The notes beneath the pieces are model-generated. The model did not search any database and was not told the origin of the DNA. It saw only the letters and a list, made by a program, of their open reading frames with translations. From contig JAPLSN010000036.1 of assembly GCA_026398615.1 (NCBI GenBank), positions 1 through 64,000 on the forward strand: a stretch of 64,000 bases of DNA, given 5' to 3'. The stretch is from Spirochaetota bacterium. GTDB lineage: Bacteria; Spirochaetota; Spirochaetia; Treponematales; UBA12059. Each line of letters begins with the position of its first letter. Within the stretch, counting starts at the first letter, position 1. The translations under genes and the position numbers were made by a program. Positions 32,731 to 42,085 of the stretch are shown here, in pieces.

Positions 32731-34661
32731 TTCCCCCGACCTTTCTCCCCGAAGAACCGTTCCATGAGTTCCCGGTATTTCTCCTCGACGAAGGCGCGTT
32801 TCACCTTCAGGGTCTGGGTGAGTTCCTTCCCGATGGAGAAATCGTTCCGGACGGGAAGGATCTTCGAGATGAACTCGAAAGACTTGAAGCCCTGCTCGTG
32901 CGAGATGAGCGCCTTCACTTCCCCGAGGAGGATCTTGTAGATGACGTCGTTCTCGATGGTCGCGGTGAGGGAAGGGTCCGACGGCGACAGCTTGAGTTCC
33001 CCGGCGAGGCGCATGAGCTCGTCCTCGTTCACCGCGACGATGGCCGTCAGCTGCTTTGCGTCCTGGCCGATCACGACGGCGTGGTCGATGTAGATGCTTT
33101 CCTTGAGCTTTTCCTCGAGCGGCTCCGGTTCGACGTTCTCCCCGCCCATGAGGACGATAGTGTCCTTGAGCCGGCCCACGATGACGATCTCGCCGTTCTC
33201 GGTCCTGATCGCGAGGTCGCCGGTATTGAGCCAGCCGTCGGGCGACAGCACGGCGGAAGTCGCTTCCGGATTCCTGTAATATCCCTTCATGACCTGCGGA
33301 CCGCGCGCGAAGACGAGGCCCTTCTCGCCGACGGAAGTCTCGGTGCCGTCATCGCGGCGGACGCGTACCTCGGTATCGGCGAACGGTATTCCCGTGGAAC
33401 CGAAGGTGTTGCGCCCTATCGTGCGGGACAGGATTCCCGGCGCGCATTCGGTCATGCCGTAGGCGTTGACGAGCGTGATCCCGATGGCGTTGATCAGTTC
33501 GTCGAGGTACTTGGGGAGCGAACCGGCGGCGCAGGTCGCCACGCGGAGCCGCCCGCCGACCCTGTCGCGAAAGGGCTTGAAGAGCCGGTCCGCGAGGAGA
33601 TGGCCGGGGAAGAGCAGGACGGACCGCGCGAGGCGGCCGAGCCAGGCGAAGGCCTTCCGGACCGGCCCCCTCGGCTTCAACGACAGGTAGCATCCCTTCA
33701 GGTACTGGATCGACGAGAGATAGGCCTGGTTGAGCTTGATGAGCGACATCACGAGCGCTCGCTTTCCCGCCGGCATGTCGCTGATGGCCTTGACGAGTTT
33801 CTGGTGGATGGACTCCCACACGCGGGGCACCGAGATCAGCACCTGGGGACGCTCCGTCAGGAGGTCGGCGGAGAAGCGGCCGGCGGACGAATAGACGAGG
33901 GTGAGTCCCGTGAAGATGCCGCAGTACTCGAACGCCCGCTCGTAGACGTGCCATGACGGAAGCATGACGACCGTCGTTTCGCCGGCCTCGGGGTCGATTT
34001 CCAGCCGGGGCGTGTTCGCCCGGACGTTCTGGAGGAAATTTTCATGGGTGAGCATGACGCCCTTGGGATTTCCCGTCGTGCCGGAGGTATAGACGATGGT
34101 CAGCAAATCGTCCCTCGCTATCCCGGCCGTCACACGTTCGATCATGCCGGGATCCTGCCCGACCGCGCGCCCGCCGTTCCGGATCAGCTCGTCGTAGCCG
34201 ACCGTCATGCGACGGATGCCGGCCGGGATGCCCGCGAGATCGGCCTTTTCCACCAGGAAGACCGCCTTGCAGCGCGCCCAGTCCTCCGGCCCGAAGGTTT
34301 CGATCATGGCCTGGAGCTGTTCCGCGTTCTCGAGGATGAGCCAGACGGAATCGGAGTGCCTGAAGATGAAGGCGGTTTCCTTCGGGGGCGTATCGGAGCC
34401 CCGGGGCACTGAAACGGCGCCGAGCGACATGAGGGCAAAATCCGTGACGATCCATTCGTAGCGGTTGTTCACGAAGAACCCGACATGGTCGCCCTTGCCG
34501 ATTCCAGCCGCCGCGAAGCCGGCGGAAAGCCGGCGGATGGACGCGGCAAAATCGGCATACGTCCGAGTTTCTTCGCGGTTCCCTACCCTGAATTTATGGG
34601 AGACTCGGTCGGGCCATAGCGCCGCCGAGCGGAACGGGATTTCCAGGAGATTGGCAAACAT
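32727..34661 (-). CDS. Long-chain acyl-CoA synthetase (AMP-forming)
   Basis: 644-aa adenylate-forming enzyme that activates fatty acids with ATP and CoA. The P-loop TIVYTSGTTGNPKGVMLTH is at about 185-203, the A5 motif NAYGMTECAPG near 408, and GWLNTGDLA near 480, with KLKESIYIDHAVVIG further on. Length and insert pattern match the long-chain (FadD15/FAA) group. Start ATG 34661 has GGGAGGGTA just upstream; the frame beyond is not coding. It is divergent from an acyltransferase gene, so together they could feed exogenous or recycled fatty acids into phospholipid. Confidence 0.93.
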   Translation of the reverse strand: MFANLLEIPFRSAALWPDRVSHKFRVGNREETRTYADFAASIRRLSAGFAAAGIGKGDHVGFFVNNRYEWIVTDFALMSLGAVSVPRGSDTPPKETAFIFRHSDSVWLILENAEQLQAMIETFGPEDWARCKAVFLVEKADLAGIPAGIRRMTVGYDELIRNGGRAVGQDPGMIERVTAGIARDDLLTIVYTSGTTGNPKGVMLTHENFLQNVRANTPRLEIDPEAGETTVVMLPSWHVYERAFEYCGIFTGLTLVYSSAGRFSADLLTERPQVLISVPRVWESIHQKLVKAISDMPAGKRALVMSLIKLNQAYLSSIQYLKGCYLSLKPRGPVRKAFAWLGRLARSVLLFPGHLLADRLFKPFRDRVGGRLRVATCAAGSLPKYLDELINAIGITLVNAYGMTECAPGILSRTIGRNTFGSTGIPFADTEVRVRRDDGTETSVGEKGLVFARGPQVMKGYYRNPEATSAVLSPDGWLNTGDLAIRTENGEIVIVGRLKDTIVLMGGENVEPEPLEEKLKESIYIDHAVVIGQDAKQLTAIVAVNEDELMRLAGELKLSPSDPSLTATIENDVIYKILLGEVKALISHEQGFKSFEFISKILPVRNDFSIGKELTQTLKVKRAFVEEKYRELMERFFGEKGRGK

Positions 34662-34837
34662 GGTACCCTCCCGCAAAATAAACTTTCGCCGCGTCCGGAA
34701 CGACGGACCAGGATCCATTCTCCCCATCGTAAAGCGGCTGGTCAACGCCGTGCCGGAACGTTCCCTCCTGCAACGCATCCGGCTTCACGCGAACAAACGG
34801 CTTGCCAAAAACCGCGCAACGCGGGAAGATGGTTTCC

Positions 34838-35560
34838 ATGCTGCGAACGATCGTGTTTTTCACCTATTTCTGGCTGTCCCTGGTCCTGTCCACGCCGTTC
34901 TGCCTCGTCTTCCTCGCCCTGAGGCTCGCGGGACTGGGTCCCCTGACCGAGGGCGTGCTGCGCGTCCTGGCAAGCGCGTGGGCGCGGAGCGTGCTCTTCA
35001 TGTGCGGTTCGACGGTGAGCGTGGAGGGCCGTGAAAAGGTACCGGCCGGCGGCCGCGTCTGTTTCGTCGCCAACCACCAGGGCGACATGGACATCATCCT
35101 CATGCTCGCGTACCTTCCCCGCGTGGCCGGGTTCATCGCCAAGCGCGAAGCCCTCTTCATTCCCATCCTCAACGTCTGGATCGTCGTCCTCGGGAGCGTC
35201 TTCATCGACCGGAAGAGCATCCGCAAGGCACGCGATTCGATCGGACGGGGCATCGGCATCCTCGGGAAGGGCCACGCCATGATCGTCTTCCCGGAAGGCA
35301 CCCGCAGCCGAGGCAGGACCATGCTGCCGTTCCATAACGGCAGCTTCAAGCTCGCGACGCAGTCGGAAGCGACCATCGTCCCGGTCACGATCGACGGTAC
35401 CTGGCGGATTTGGGAGGAACGGAAACGGATAACGCCGAACAGGACGAAAATGGTTTTCCACGATCCGGTCGCGACGGCGGGCATCGACGCCGAAACCCGG
35501 AGACTGATCCCGGATCGGGTGCGCACCGCCATCGCATCGGGCCTGCCCGCCTCGACCTGA
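34838..35560 (+). CDS. 1-acylglycerol-3-phosphate acyltransferase (PlsC-like)
   Basis: 240-aa membrane-bound acyltransferase. The catalytic NHQGDMD (HX4D) is near residue 80 and the glycerol-3-phosphate-binding FPEGTRSRG near 152. Two N-terminal hydrophobic helices anchor it. It probably adds the second acyl chain to lysophosphatidic acid. Start choice: ATG 34838 follows GGAAG at workable spacing; ATG 34829 and ATG 34802 are in frame but have worse sites. It is divergent from the acyl-CoA ligase, 176 bp between starts. Confidence 0.9.
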   Translation: MLRTIVFFTYFWLSLVLSTPFCLVFLALRLAGLGPLTEGVLRVLASAWARSVLFMCGSTVSVEGREKVPAGGRVCFVANHQGDMDIILMLAYLPRVAGFIAKREALFIPILNVWIVVLGSVFIDRKSIRKARDSIGRGIGILGKGHAMIVFPEGTRSRGRTMLPFHNGSFKLATQSEATIVPVTIDGTWRIWEERKRITPNRTKMVFHDPVATAGIDAETRRLIPDRVRTAIASGLPAST

Positions 35561-35572
35561 GCCTTTCCCGGC

Positions 35573-35593
35573 GGGGCGGATGTCCGCCGCCCC
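35573..35593. terminator. Hairpin between convergent acyltransferase and helicase genes
   Basis: GGGGCGGA (35573-35580) pairs with TCCGCC plus CCC (35583-35592), with a single bulged G. It lies 12 nt after one stop and 15 nt after the other. The T-run is weak in both directions. Confidence 0.45.
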
Positions 35594-35608
35594 AGGCGAT
35601 CCTTTCCT

Positions 35609-37498
35609 TCAGTCCTTCTTCCCGCCGCCGAACAAGCCCTTGAGCCGATCGAGCAAACCCGGTTTTGGGGCCGCGACCCGCCGGACTGACGGAGCCACAT
35701 CCGGTCTGCCGGCAACCGGCGCCTGGGGCTTGATCCGGAGATCCGGGCGGGAACCCCGTCGCGAATCGGACTGGTTGGTACGCTGCGCGCGTCCCCGATC
35801 CCCGGTTTCCTGGCGCGTTCCGCCTCCCGCCACCGGGCGATGCTCGCCGCGGGGCCGGGACTGCGCACCGTCGCGATTCCGTCCCGGTTCATCCGGGCGG
35901 CGATCGCCGTGGGGCCGGGACTGCCCGCCGTCCCGGTTTCGCCCGGGTTCATCCGGCTGCCGCTCGCCGCCGCGCTCCGGCCCGGCATGGCGTCCGTCGG
36001 CGCCGTATTTCCGCCTGTAGAGCTTCATCCGTTCTTCGCTGGACATGGCGTAGGGATCCCTGCCCTGCGCATCGCGCGACGGCGGGGCGGCTTCCGCGGG
36101 TCGCCTGTCCGCCTGCTCCGGGCGCCGCTGGGCGACGGCCCGGTCCGGTCCGTCGCGCTGCCGCCGATCATCCGGCCTGTGGGCTCCCTCGGGCCGCCCG
36201 GCACCGGCTGCAGAAAGAGGGGATCGCTGCGGCGGACCGTCGCGGCGGAAACCGGCGCCATGCCGGGTCAGGCGCTCGTCGCGCCGCCCGTCATGGCGTC
36301 CGCGGACGTCCCCGGGTCGGGCCCGGTCGCGCGGACGGCCGAACCTCATGCCCGAGCTTTTATCTTCGACGAACAGCTCGTCGGTGACCGGCATCGTCGG
36401 GACCTTGTTGTCGAGATACTTTTCGATGGCGGGCAAGCCAAAGACGAATTTCTCGCAGGCGAGGGTCACCGCCTTGCCGGCTTTACCGGCGCGCGCGGTT
36501 CGCCCGATGCGGTGGACGTAGGACTCGGGGTCCATGGGAACGTCGTAGTTGATGACGAGGTCGAGGGAATCGATGTCGAGCCCGCGGGCGGCCACGTCCG
36601 TGGCGACGAGGATCTCGAGCTTGCCGGTCTTGAGCTTGTTGATGACTTCGAGCCGTTTGCTCTGGGGAAGGTCGCCCATGATGAATTCGCAGTCGACGCC
36701 GTTCATGGACAGGCGCCGTGAGACTTCCTCGGCCATGAACTTCTGGTTGCAGAAGATGAGGGCGCTTTTGGGTTTTTCACGAGCCAGGATGCCGAGAAGG
36801 ACGCGGAATTTCTCGTTGTTCCCGACGTGGTAGAGTTCCTGGGTCACGAGTTCGACGGTTACCAGCTCCGGCTCGATCACGATCTCGTGGGGCTCGTCCA
36901 TGTATTCCCAGGCCAGGTTCTTGATCCTGAAGCCGAGAGTGGCCGAAAAGAGGTAGGTCTGGCGATCCCTGGGAGCGGGCAGGTACCGGAGAAGCTTGCG
37001 CAAGTCGTCGATGAAGCCCATGTCGAACATGCGATCAGCCTCGTCGATCACGAGAAAGCCGACTTCGCGGAGCACCATCTTGCCCTGCTGGATGAGATCG
37101 ATGATCCGGCCCGGGGTCCCGATGATGAACTGGACGTCCGCCTTGAGCATGTCGAACTGGGGTCCGTAGCTCACGCCTCCGTAAAAGGCTCCCATGACCA
37201 GGGAAAGGTATTTCCCGAGCTTTTGGGCTTCCGCCTCGATCTGGACGGCCAGTTCGCGTGTCGGCGCCAGGATGAGAACCTTGCGGTTCCTCGATGCGTC
37301 GTCGGTCATGATGCGCTGGAAGATGGAAACGAGGAAGGCGGCCGTCTTGCCGGTGCCCGTCTGCGACTGCGCGTAGATGTCCTCGCCCTTGAATGCGTGG
37401 ACGAAAACGTTTTCCTGGACCGGCATGCAATCCACATAACCCGCGTCGTCGACGCCGCGCTGAAGGTCGGGATGAAGGCCGAGTTGTCTGAATTCCAC
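35609..37498 (-). CDS. DEAD-box RNA helicase with Arg-rich tail
   Basis: 629-aa ATP-dependent RNA helicase. Motifs in order: the Q-motif region, Walker A AQSQTGTGKT, PTRELA, VIDEADRMFD, SAT, and HRIGRTARAGK, all intact (core about 1-375). The remaining ~250 residues are Arg/Asp/Gly/Pro-rich and disordered, with two copies of a 20-residue repeat, as in RhlE-like cold or ribosome-assembly helicases; a short hydrophobic/basic end KPGLLDRLKGLFGGGKKD follows. I start it at GTG 37498 (VEFRQLGLHPDLQRG, the normal family start). The promoter at 37529-37557 places transcription start near 37522, ruling out the longer TTG frame. Confidence 0.92.
   Translation of the reverse strand: MEFRQLGLHPDLQRGVDDAGYVDCMPVQENVFVHAFKGEDIYAQSQTGTGKTAAFLVSIFQRIMTDDASRNRKVLILAPTRELAVQIEAEAQKLGKYLSLVMGAFYGGVSYGPQFDMLKADVQFIIGTPGRIIDLIQQGKMVLREVGFLVIDEADRMFDMGFIDDLRKLLRYLPAPRDRQTYLFSATLGFRIKNLAWEYMDEPHEIVIEPELVTVELVTQELYHVGNNEKFRVLLGILAREKPKSALIFCNQKFMAEEVSRRLSMNGVDCEFIMGDLPQSKRLEVINKLKTGKLEILVATDVAARGLDIDSLDLVINYDVPMDPESYVHRIGRTARAGKAGKAVTLACEKFVFGLPAIEKYLDNKVPTMPVTDELFVEDKSSGMRFGRPRDRARPGDVRGRHDGRRDERLTRHGAGFRRDGPPQRSPLSAAGAGRPEGAHRPDDRRQRDGPDRAVAQRRPEQADRRPAEAAPPSRDAQGRDPYAMSSEERMKLYRRKYGADGRHAGPERGGERQPDEPGRNRDGGQSRPHGDRRPDEPGRNRDGAQSRPRGEHRPVAGGGTRQETGDRGRAQRTNQSDSRRGSRPDLRIKPQAPVAGRPDVAPSVRRVAAPKPGLLDRLKGLFGGGKKD
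35845..35964 (-). repeat. Two tandem 60-bp repeats in helicase tail
   Basis: GGGGCCGGGACTG recurs at 35851 and 35911, exactly 60 bp apart, and the surrounding sequence matches with a few changes. Each unit codes for 20 residues of the RPDEPGRNRDGxQSRP type. A recent unit duplication is likely. Confidence 0.8.
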
Positions 37499-37528
37499 TG
37501 TGCTCTCGATATATCTAAGGATACCATA

Positions 37529-37557
37529 GGTATACCCCAAGCGGGCGCCAGTGTTAA
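37529..37557 (-). promoter_or_regulatory. Promoter of the DEAD-box helicase gene
   Basis: Minus strand TTAACA (37552-37557), 17-bp spacer, TATACC (37529-37534). It predicts a leader of about 24 nt before GTG 37498. The -10 region is embedded in a short AT-rich inverted repeat (ATACC/GGTAT). Confidence 0.55.
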
Positions 37558-37644
37558 GGGAGGGTCCGGGGCCGGTTTGGATCCCGTCGAAACGGCCGTG
37601 CGTCGATATCGGTCGACCGCGAGCGTTCGCACCTCCTTGAAACC

Positions 37645-40600
37645 TTACCTCCCGGCCCGCCGCCTGGCCAGGTCAAGGTAGGTGGCGAGCATGTCGTTCT
37701 TGGATTCGCCGGTGCCGTCGTAGGTGATGGGAACCACGGGCACGCCGGTGACGCGTTCCAGGGTCGAACGCATCGATTCCGTGATGATGGACGGACAACA
37801 GAAGGCGGGATTGGCCTGCACGAAGAGCGCGACGTCGGGATATTCCTCGACGATCCTCGCCACCTTGAAGAGGTTGTCGAAGCATTCCCCTTCGTGCTCC
37901 GGTTTCACGCCGAAAGCTTCCAGTTTCTTTTCGATGTCGCGGGTGCGCCACCCCGTCCGTTCCAGCCGCCGCTCGCCGGAGCTGAGGAAAAACGCCCGAT
38001 CGATCGCCCTCGCCGTGGCGACGGAGGCCTTGATGGCGGCGGCGTCGTAGTACCTGCTCTCCGCCCACAGGCGCTTGAAGTTCGTGTCGGCCGTCGCCTT
38101 CGCGTAGTCGACGTACGTGGCGGTGATCACCTCGCCGCCGCAGCGCTCGATCATGCGGATGAGCCCCTGGTTGAAGATCTCGTTGTCCCGCGAGTAAAAG
38201 TCGCCGAAGATCGCTACCCTGGGCCGCCGTTCACCCCCCGTGGGAATGGCTTCGAAACGATCGATCATGCGCCTGAGCGCCGGCCCGCGTTTCCCGCCGG
38301 ATTCGAAGGTGGCGACGAGGTCGGCCATGGTTTCCGCCGTCGCGCGGTCCGTCGCTCCCTCGACCTTTTCATAGGGCCTGACCCTGCACCCGAGCTGCCG
38401 CAGCGAGCCGCCCAGCGTGAACGAGAGGTAAGCCCCGACCATGGCGTTCGGCGAGATGTCAAGGCAGGTGAGCTCGCCCCGGTAGACGTTCAGGCGTTCC
38501 ATTCCGCCGCCCGCCGTGTCGAAAATGGCCTTGATGAAGCGCGGGTAGAGCGGGATGTTGCAGGGCCACTGCACGTCCATCATCCACAGCACGGTCGACG
38601 CGGGATCGAGCCCGTGACCGCGGACGTAGTCCATGGCCTCCTGCGCGATGATCGAGATCGGGATGCACTGCCCGGAGTTGTGCGTCATCGAACGCCTGAT
38701 GGCTTCGGGTGTCTCTTCGAGGACGCGCGCGTCGAGCCCGACCCGCCGGATGGCGGCGGCGAAGAGCGGCGCGACGAGGGGATCCCAGTTGGGGAAAAGG
38801 ACGGTCTTCCCCGCGAGGCCGGACGCGAGCGCGGGCGCCGTGCCGTCCGCTGCCTGGCCGGGAAACGCGTTGCGCGACTTTGCATAGTGGTTGCGGAACG
38901 CCCGTACGCCGGCCTCGATCCGGGTTTCGTAGCCCACGCCGGAGTCGTGTTCGTCGATCTGCAGGATGAGGTATGGCTTGCCGGCCGCGTCGAGGATCTT
39001 CTTGAACCATACCAGCGCGAAGGAATCCGGAGAGCACTTGAAGCAGGTTACGAACACCGGGTACGCCCGTGGATTCCGCGCGCACCACGCGGCGGCTTCC
39101 AGCACGCGTACCGCGTAGTCCCAGTGGAACTCGCCGCGGAGCCTGGTCAGGTCGTCCGAGGATTCGCCTCTGGACAGTATCGGCAGCATGTCCTGGAAAA
39201 AGGCGGGCAGCCCGAAGGCGGCGATCATGTCGGGAATCCCCTTGTTCATCTCGGGGGCGAGCACGTCGTAGGGACGGCCGACGAGGACGGCCACGGGTCC
39301 GTCCGTTCTTGCAAGCTCCTCGGCGAACGATTCGCGGAGCCCTTCCCGGAGCTTCGCCCGCCCGGCTTCGCGCCGCTTCCAGGCGGATGCCAGTTCGTTC
39401 ATGGCCGGCACCGGGAAGGGGATGACGCGGGACGCCCGGTCCAGCTCCCCCGCGATCGCGCGCAGGACGGCGGCAGCCGACCGCCTGTGTCCTTCGACGA
39501 GGGGCGTCAATATGCGGCGGCCCTCGGGCATGGCGTGAGGTATCGTCACGGTGGCGAACTGGGAGTAGTTGCAGAACATCCGCTTGCCGATGCCCTTGCG
39601 CTTCGTCTCGGGCATGCGGATCCTGGAGCGCGCGCGTTCGAGGTACACCGGCAGGAAGACGAAGTCGGAAGACTTCAGGAGCGACGCGACTTCGCCGTAG
39701 GCATAGGCCATGGGAGCGCAATACTCGGCGCCCGAAAGCCGCTTCCCTTCCTTCATGATGCCCGACGCCTCGCCGGGATCATCGCCCACCCGGACCACCG
39801 TGAAGCCGAGCGAACGGAAAAAACCCGACCAGCCTTCAGCCTCGTCGTGCAGGTACAGGGCCCGCGGCAAGCCTATTCGGATGCGGGTCCGCGCCTCCAC
39901 CGCTCCCGCCGGACCGTGCCGGGGCGCGATGCGCGAATTTTCCGCGACGGGAGAAGGCTTCGCCGGCCGCGGATGCCCGGCCTTGGCCGCCTGACCGGGA
40001 GCGCCGAACATCCGCTGCTCCAGTGCGCGCCGCGCCGGGAGGAGGTCCCACGCGAGCTTCGGCCTTGCGACGAAACGCTTCGTCCCCCAGTCACGGCCGC
40101 AGAGGAAACCGAACGCGATCTCTTCGTCCCGCACCGTCAGGATCCGGAGCCGGCAGCGGTTGGCGCAGAGAGCGCAATTCTCGCCCCGGGACGCGATGTC
40201 ATCGTCACAGATGCCGAAGCCCTTGAAGGCGGTCGCCGCGAACGGGGCGCCCGGCCGGACGCGGTCATCGCGCGCGACCAGGGCGGCGCCCACCGCTCCC
40301 GTCAGATGGCAGAACTTCGACACGCTCACCTTCCTGCCCAATCTCGAAGCGAATGCCGCGACGAGGGCCTTGTTCCGCGCGGTCGCGCCCTGGAAACAGA
40401 TCCGGTTCCCGACGAGGCCTTCCTGCGCGACCTTGCCGAGGTAGTTGTCGCAGACGGAGAACAGCGCCGCGGCGAGCAGTTCGTCGACCCCGTAACCCGA
40501 AGCCTGCAGGTGGTTGAGGTCGCGTTCCATGAAGACCGTGCAGCGGTCGGAGGTGAGGGGAGCCTTCGCGCGCAGGGCCCGCTCCGAGTATTCGGAGAGC

Positions 40601-42036
40601 GGTACGCCGAGACGGTCGGCCTGCTCCTCGATGAAGCTGCCGGTGCCTGCGGCGCAGACCGTGTTCATCTGCGCGTACACGACGATCCCGTTCCTCACCG
40701 TGGTGAACTTGGAGTCCTGGCCACCGATCTCGATGATGGTATCGACCCCGGGATCGAGCTCCACGGCCGCCCGCGCGTGCGCGCTGATCTCGTCGATGGC
40801 CGCGTCGGCGCCGACCACCGATTTGACGATCTTCCGCCCGGAACCGGTCGTCGCGGCGCCGCGCACGCCGAAACGGACGCCGTGCCTGCGCTCGACCTCG
40901 CGGGCCGCTTCGAGGACCGACTGCGCGGCTTCCACGGGGCGGCCCGCGGTCCGCGTGTAGAACCCGGCCAGCGGCGTCCCGTCCTCGGCCACGAGCGCGG
41001 CCTTCGTGCTCGTGCTCCCCACGTCGATCCCGAGCCAGGCCGCGATCACGCCGTCCGGGCCTTCCAGCCGCTCGTACACGTCCGTCTCGACGGGATTCGC
41101 CTTCCCGTTTTTCGCGGCGACGAACACGAAGGAGTCGATGCCGCCGAACTCCGGGTACTCGAGACCCGCAATCGACAGCGGCCCGTGTTCATAGGAAAGC
41201 GTGCGCTCTTCGGGTTCGATCAGTGTGTCCAGGCGGATACGGACCCCCGAAACGTCCTCGAGCGCGCGGCAGGCGGCGCCGAGCGCCCCGAACAAGTGCG
41301 AGTCGGGCGATACCGCCACCGGCGAACCGCAGAGCTCCGACAGCCTCCGTACGACGGCCGCGTTGCGCGACACGCCTCCCGCCATGAAGACGGGGCCCGG
41401 GAGAACCTCGCCGGGGAACAGCGTGTCGGCGATGTTCCGGGCGAGCCCCGCGCACAGGCCGTCGCAGATCTCCTCGCGCGTCCAGCCCTCGGCCTGCGCG
41501 TGGATGAGGTCGGTCTTGGCGAACACGGAGCAGCGCGAAGCGATGGCGGGAAAGGAGCCCGCGTTGGCGAGGGCCAGGGACGCGAGTTCCGCCGAACCGG
41601 CGAGCCCGAGGCGCTTGGCCTGCTGGTCGAGGAAGCTCCCCGTCCCCGCCGCGCACGACGAGTTGCCGCGGATGACGGGAGCGGTCCCGTCGGCGCCGAG
41701 GGTCATGCGGGTGAATTTCTCCGCCCCGACGACGAGGAGGGTCTTCACGCCGGGGACCTCCGCCCTCGCCGCCTCCAGGAAGGCGGTTCGCGAATCGACG
41801 CGCGTTCCCCGCACGCGGGGGCTGACCTGCGACGTGCAGCGCACCGCGTCCACGACGGGGATCCCGGCCGCTTCGGCATCGGCCAGCATCGCGCGTACGA
41901 GTTCAGCAGGCTTGCCGAGATGGAACGCGTAGCCGGACCTGAGCACCTTCAGGCCCAGGGGGCCTTTCGAGAGGATGACGACCGACACGGCGGCCGATCC
42001 CGTGTCGATTCCCAGCGCGATCTTGTCGTCAATCAT
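37645..42036 (-). CDS. Giant acyl-CoA dehydratase activase fusion
   Basis: 1463 aa. Two tandem actin-like activase domains of the BadF/BadG/HgdC family (about 1-290 and 330-590), with GIDTGSAAVS and GIDVGSTSTK phosphate loops and Cys in SCAAGTGSF and VCAAGTGSF, which hold the bridging [4Fe-4S] cluster. A Cys motif CALCANRCRL (near 645) follows, then a DUF2229-type domain and a C-terminal half resembling the HgdB-like dehydratase subunit, with conserved Cys (VTCFKCSPDSF, HNSGQCIPI, FCCPS). In 2-hydroxyacyl-CoA dehydratases the activase uses ATP to fire one electron into the dehydratase; large fusions like this are known in anaerobes but their substrate is unsettled. Start ATG 42036 has AGGAGG upstream. 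Confidence 0.9.
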   Translation of the reverse strand: MIDDKIALGIDTGSAAVSVVILSKGPLGLKVLRSGYAFHLGKPAELVRAMLADAEAAGIPVVDAVRCTSQVSPRVRGTRVDSRTAFLEAARAEVPGVKTLLVVGAEKFTRMTLGADGTAPVIRGNSSCAAGTGSFLDQQAKRLGLAGSAELASLALANAGSFPAIASRCSVFAKTDLIHAQAEGWTREEICDGLCAGLARNIADTLFPGEVLPGPVFMAGGVSRNAAVVRRLSELCGSPVAVSPDSHLFGALGAACRALEDVSGVRIRLDTLIEPEERTLSYEHGPLSIAGLEYPEFGGIDSFVFVAAKNGKANPVETDVYERLEGPDGVIAAWLGIDVGSTSTKAALVAEDGTPLAGFYTRTAGRPVEAAQSVLEAAREVERRHGVRFGVRGAATTGSGRKIVKSVVGADAAIDEISAHARAAVELDPGVDTIIEIGGQDSKFTTVRNGIVVYAQMNTVCAAGTGSFIEEQADRLGVPLSEYSERALRAKAPLTSDRCTVFMERDLNHLQASGYGVDELLAAALFSVCDNYLGKVAQEGLVGNRICFQGATARNKALVAAFASRLGRKVSVSKFCHLTGAVGAALVARDDRVRPGAPFAATAFKGFGICDDDIASRGENCALCANRCRLRILTVRDEEIAFGFLCGRDWGTKRFVARPKLAWDLLPARRALEQRMFGAPGQAAKAGHPRPAKPSPVAENSRIAPRHGPAGAVEARTRIRIGLPRALYLHDEAEGWSGFFRSLGFTVVRVGDDPGEASGIMKEGKRLSGAEYCAPMAYAYGEVASLLKSSDFVFLPVYLERARSRIRMPETKRKGIGKRMFCNYSQFATVTIPHAMPEGRRILTPLVEGHRRSAAAVLRAIAGELDRASRVIPFPVPAMNELASAWKRREAGRAKLREGLRESFAEELARTDGPVAVLVGRPYDVLAPEMNKGIPDMIAAFGLPAFFQDMLPILSRGESSDDLTRLRGEFHWDYAVRVLEAAAWCARNPRAYPVFVTCFKCSPDSFALVWFKKILDAAGKPYLILQIDEHDSGVGYETRIEAGVRAFRNHYAKSRNAFPGQAADGTAPALASGLAGKTVLFPNWDPLVAPLFAAAIRRVGLDARVLEETPEAIRRSMTHNSGQCIPISIIAQEAMDYVRGHGLDPASTVLWMMDVQWPCNIPLYPRFIKAIFDTAGGGMERLNVYRGELTCLDISPNAMVGAYLSFTLGGSLRQLGCRVRPYEKVEGATDRATAETMADLVATFESGGKRGPALRRMIDRFEAIPTGGERRPRVAIFGDFYSRDNEIFNQGLIRMIERCGGEVITATYVDYAKATADTNFKRLWAESRYYDAAAIKASVATARAIDRAFFLSSGERRLERTGWRTRDIEKKLEAFGVKPEHEGECFDNLFKVARIVEEYPDVALFVQANPAFCCPSIITESMRSTLERVTGVPVVPITYDGTGESKNDMLATYLDLARRRAGR

Positions 42037-42085
42037 GGTGCCTGTCCTCCTGCCGTCGAGGAAGGAGCCGGGAAATCGACGGGCT

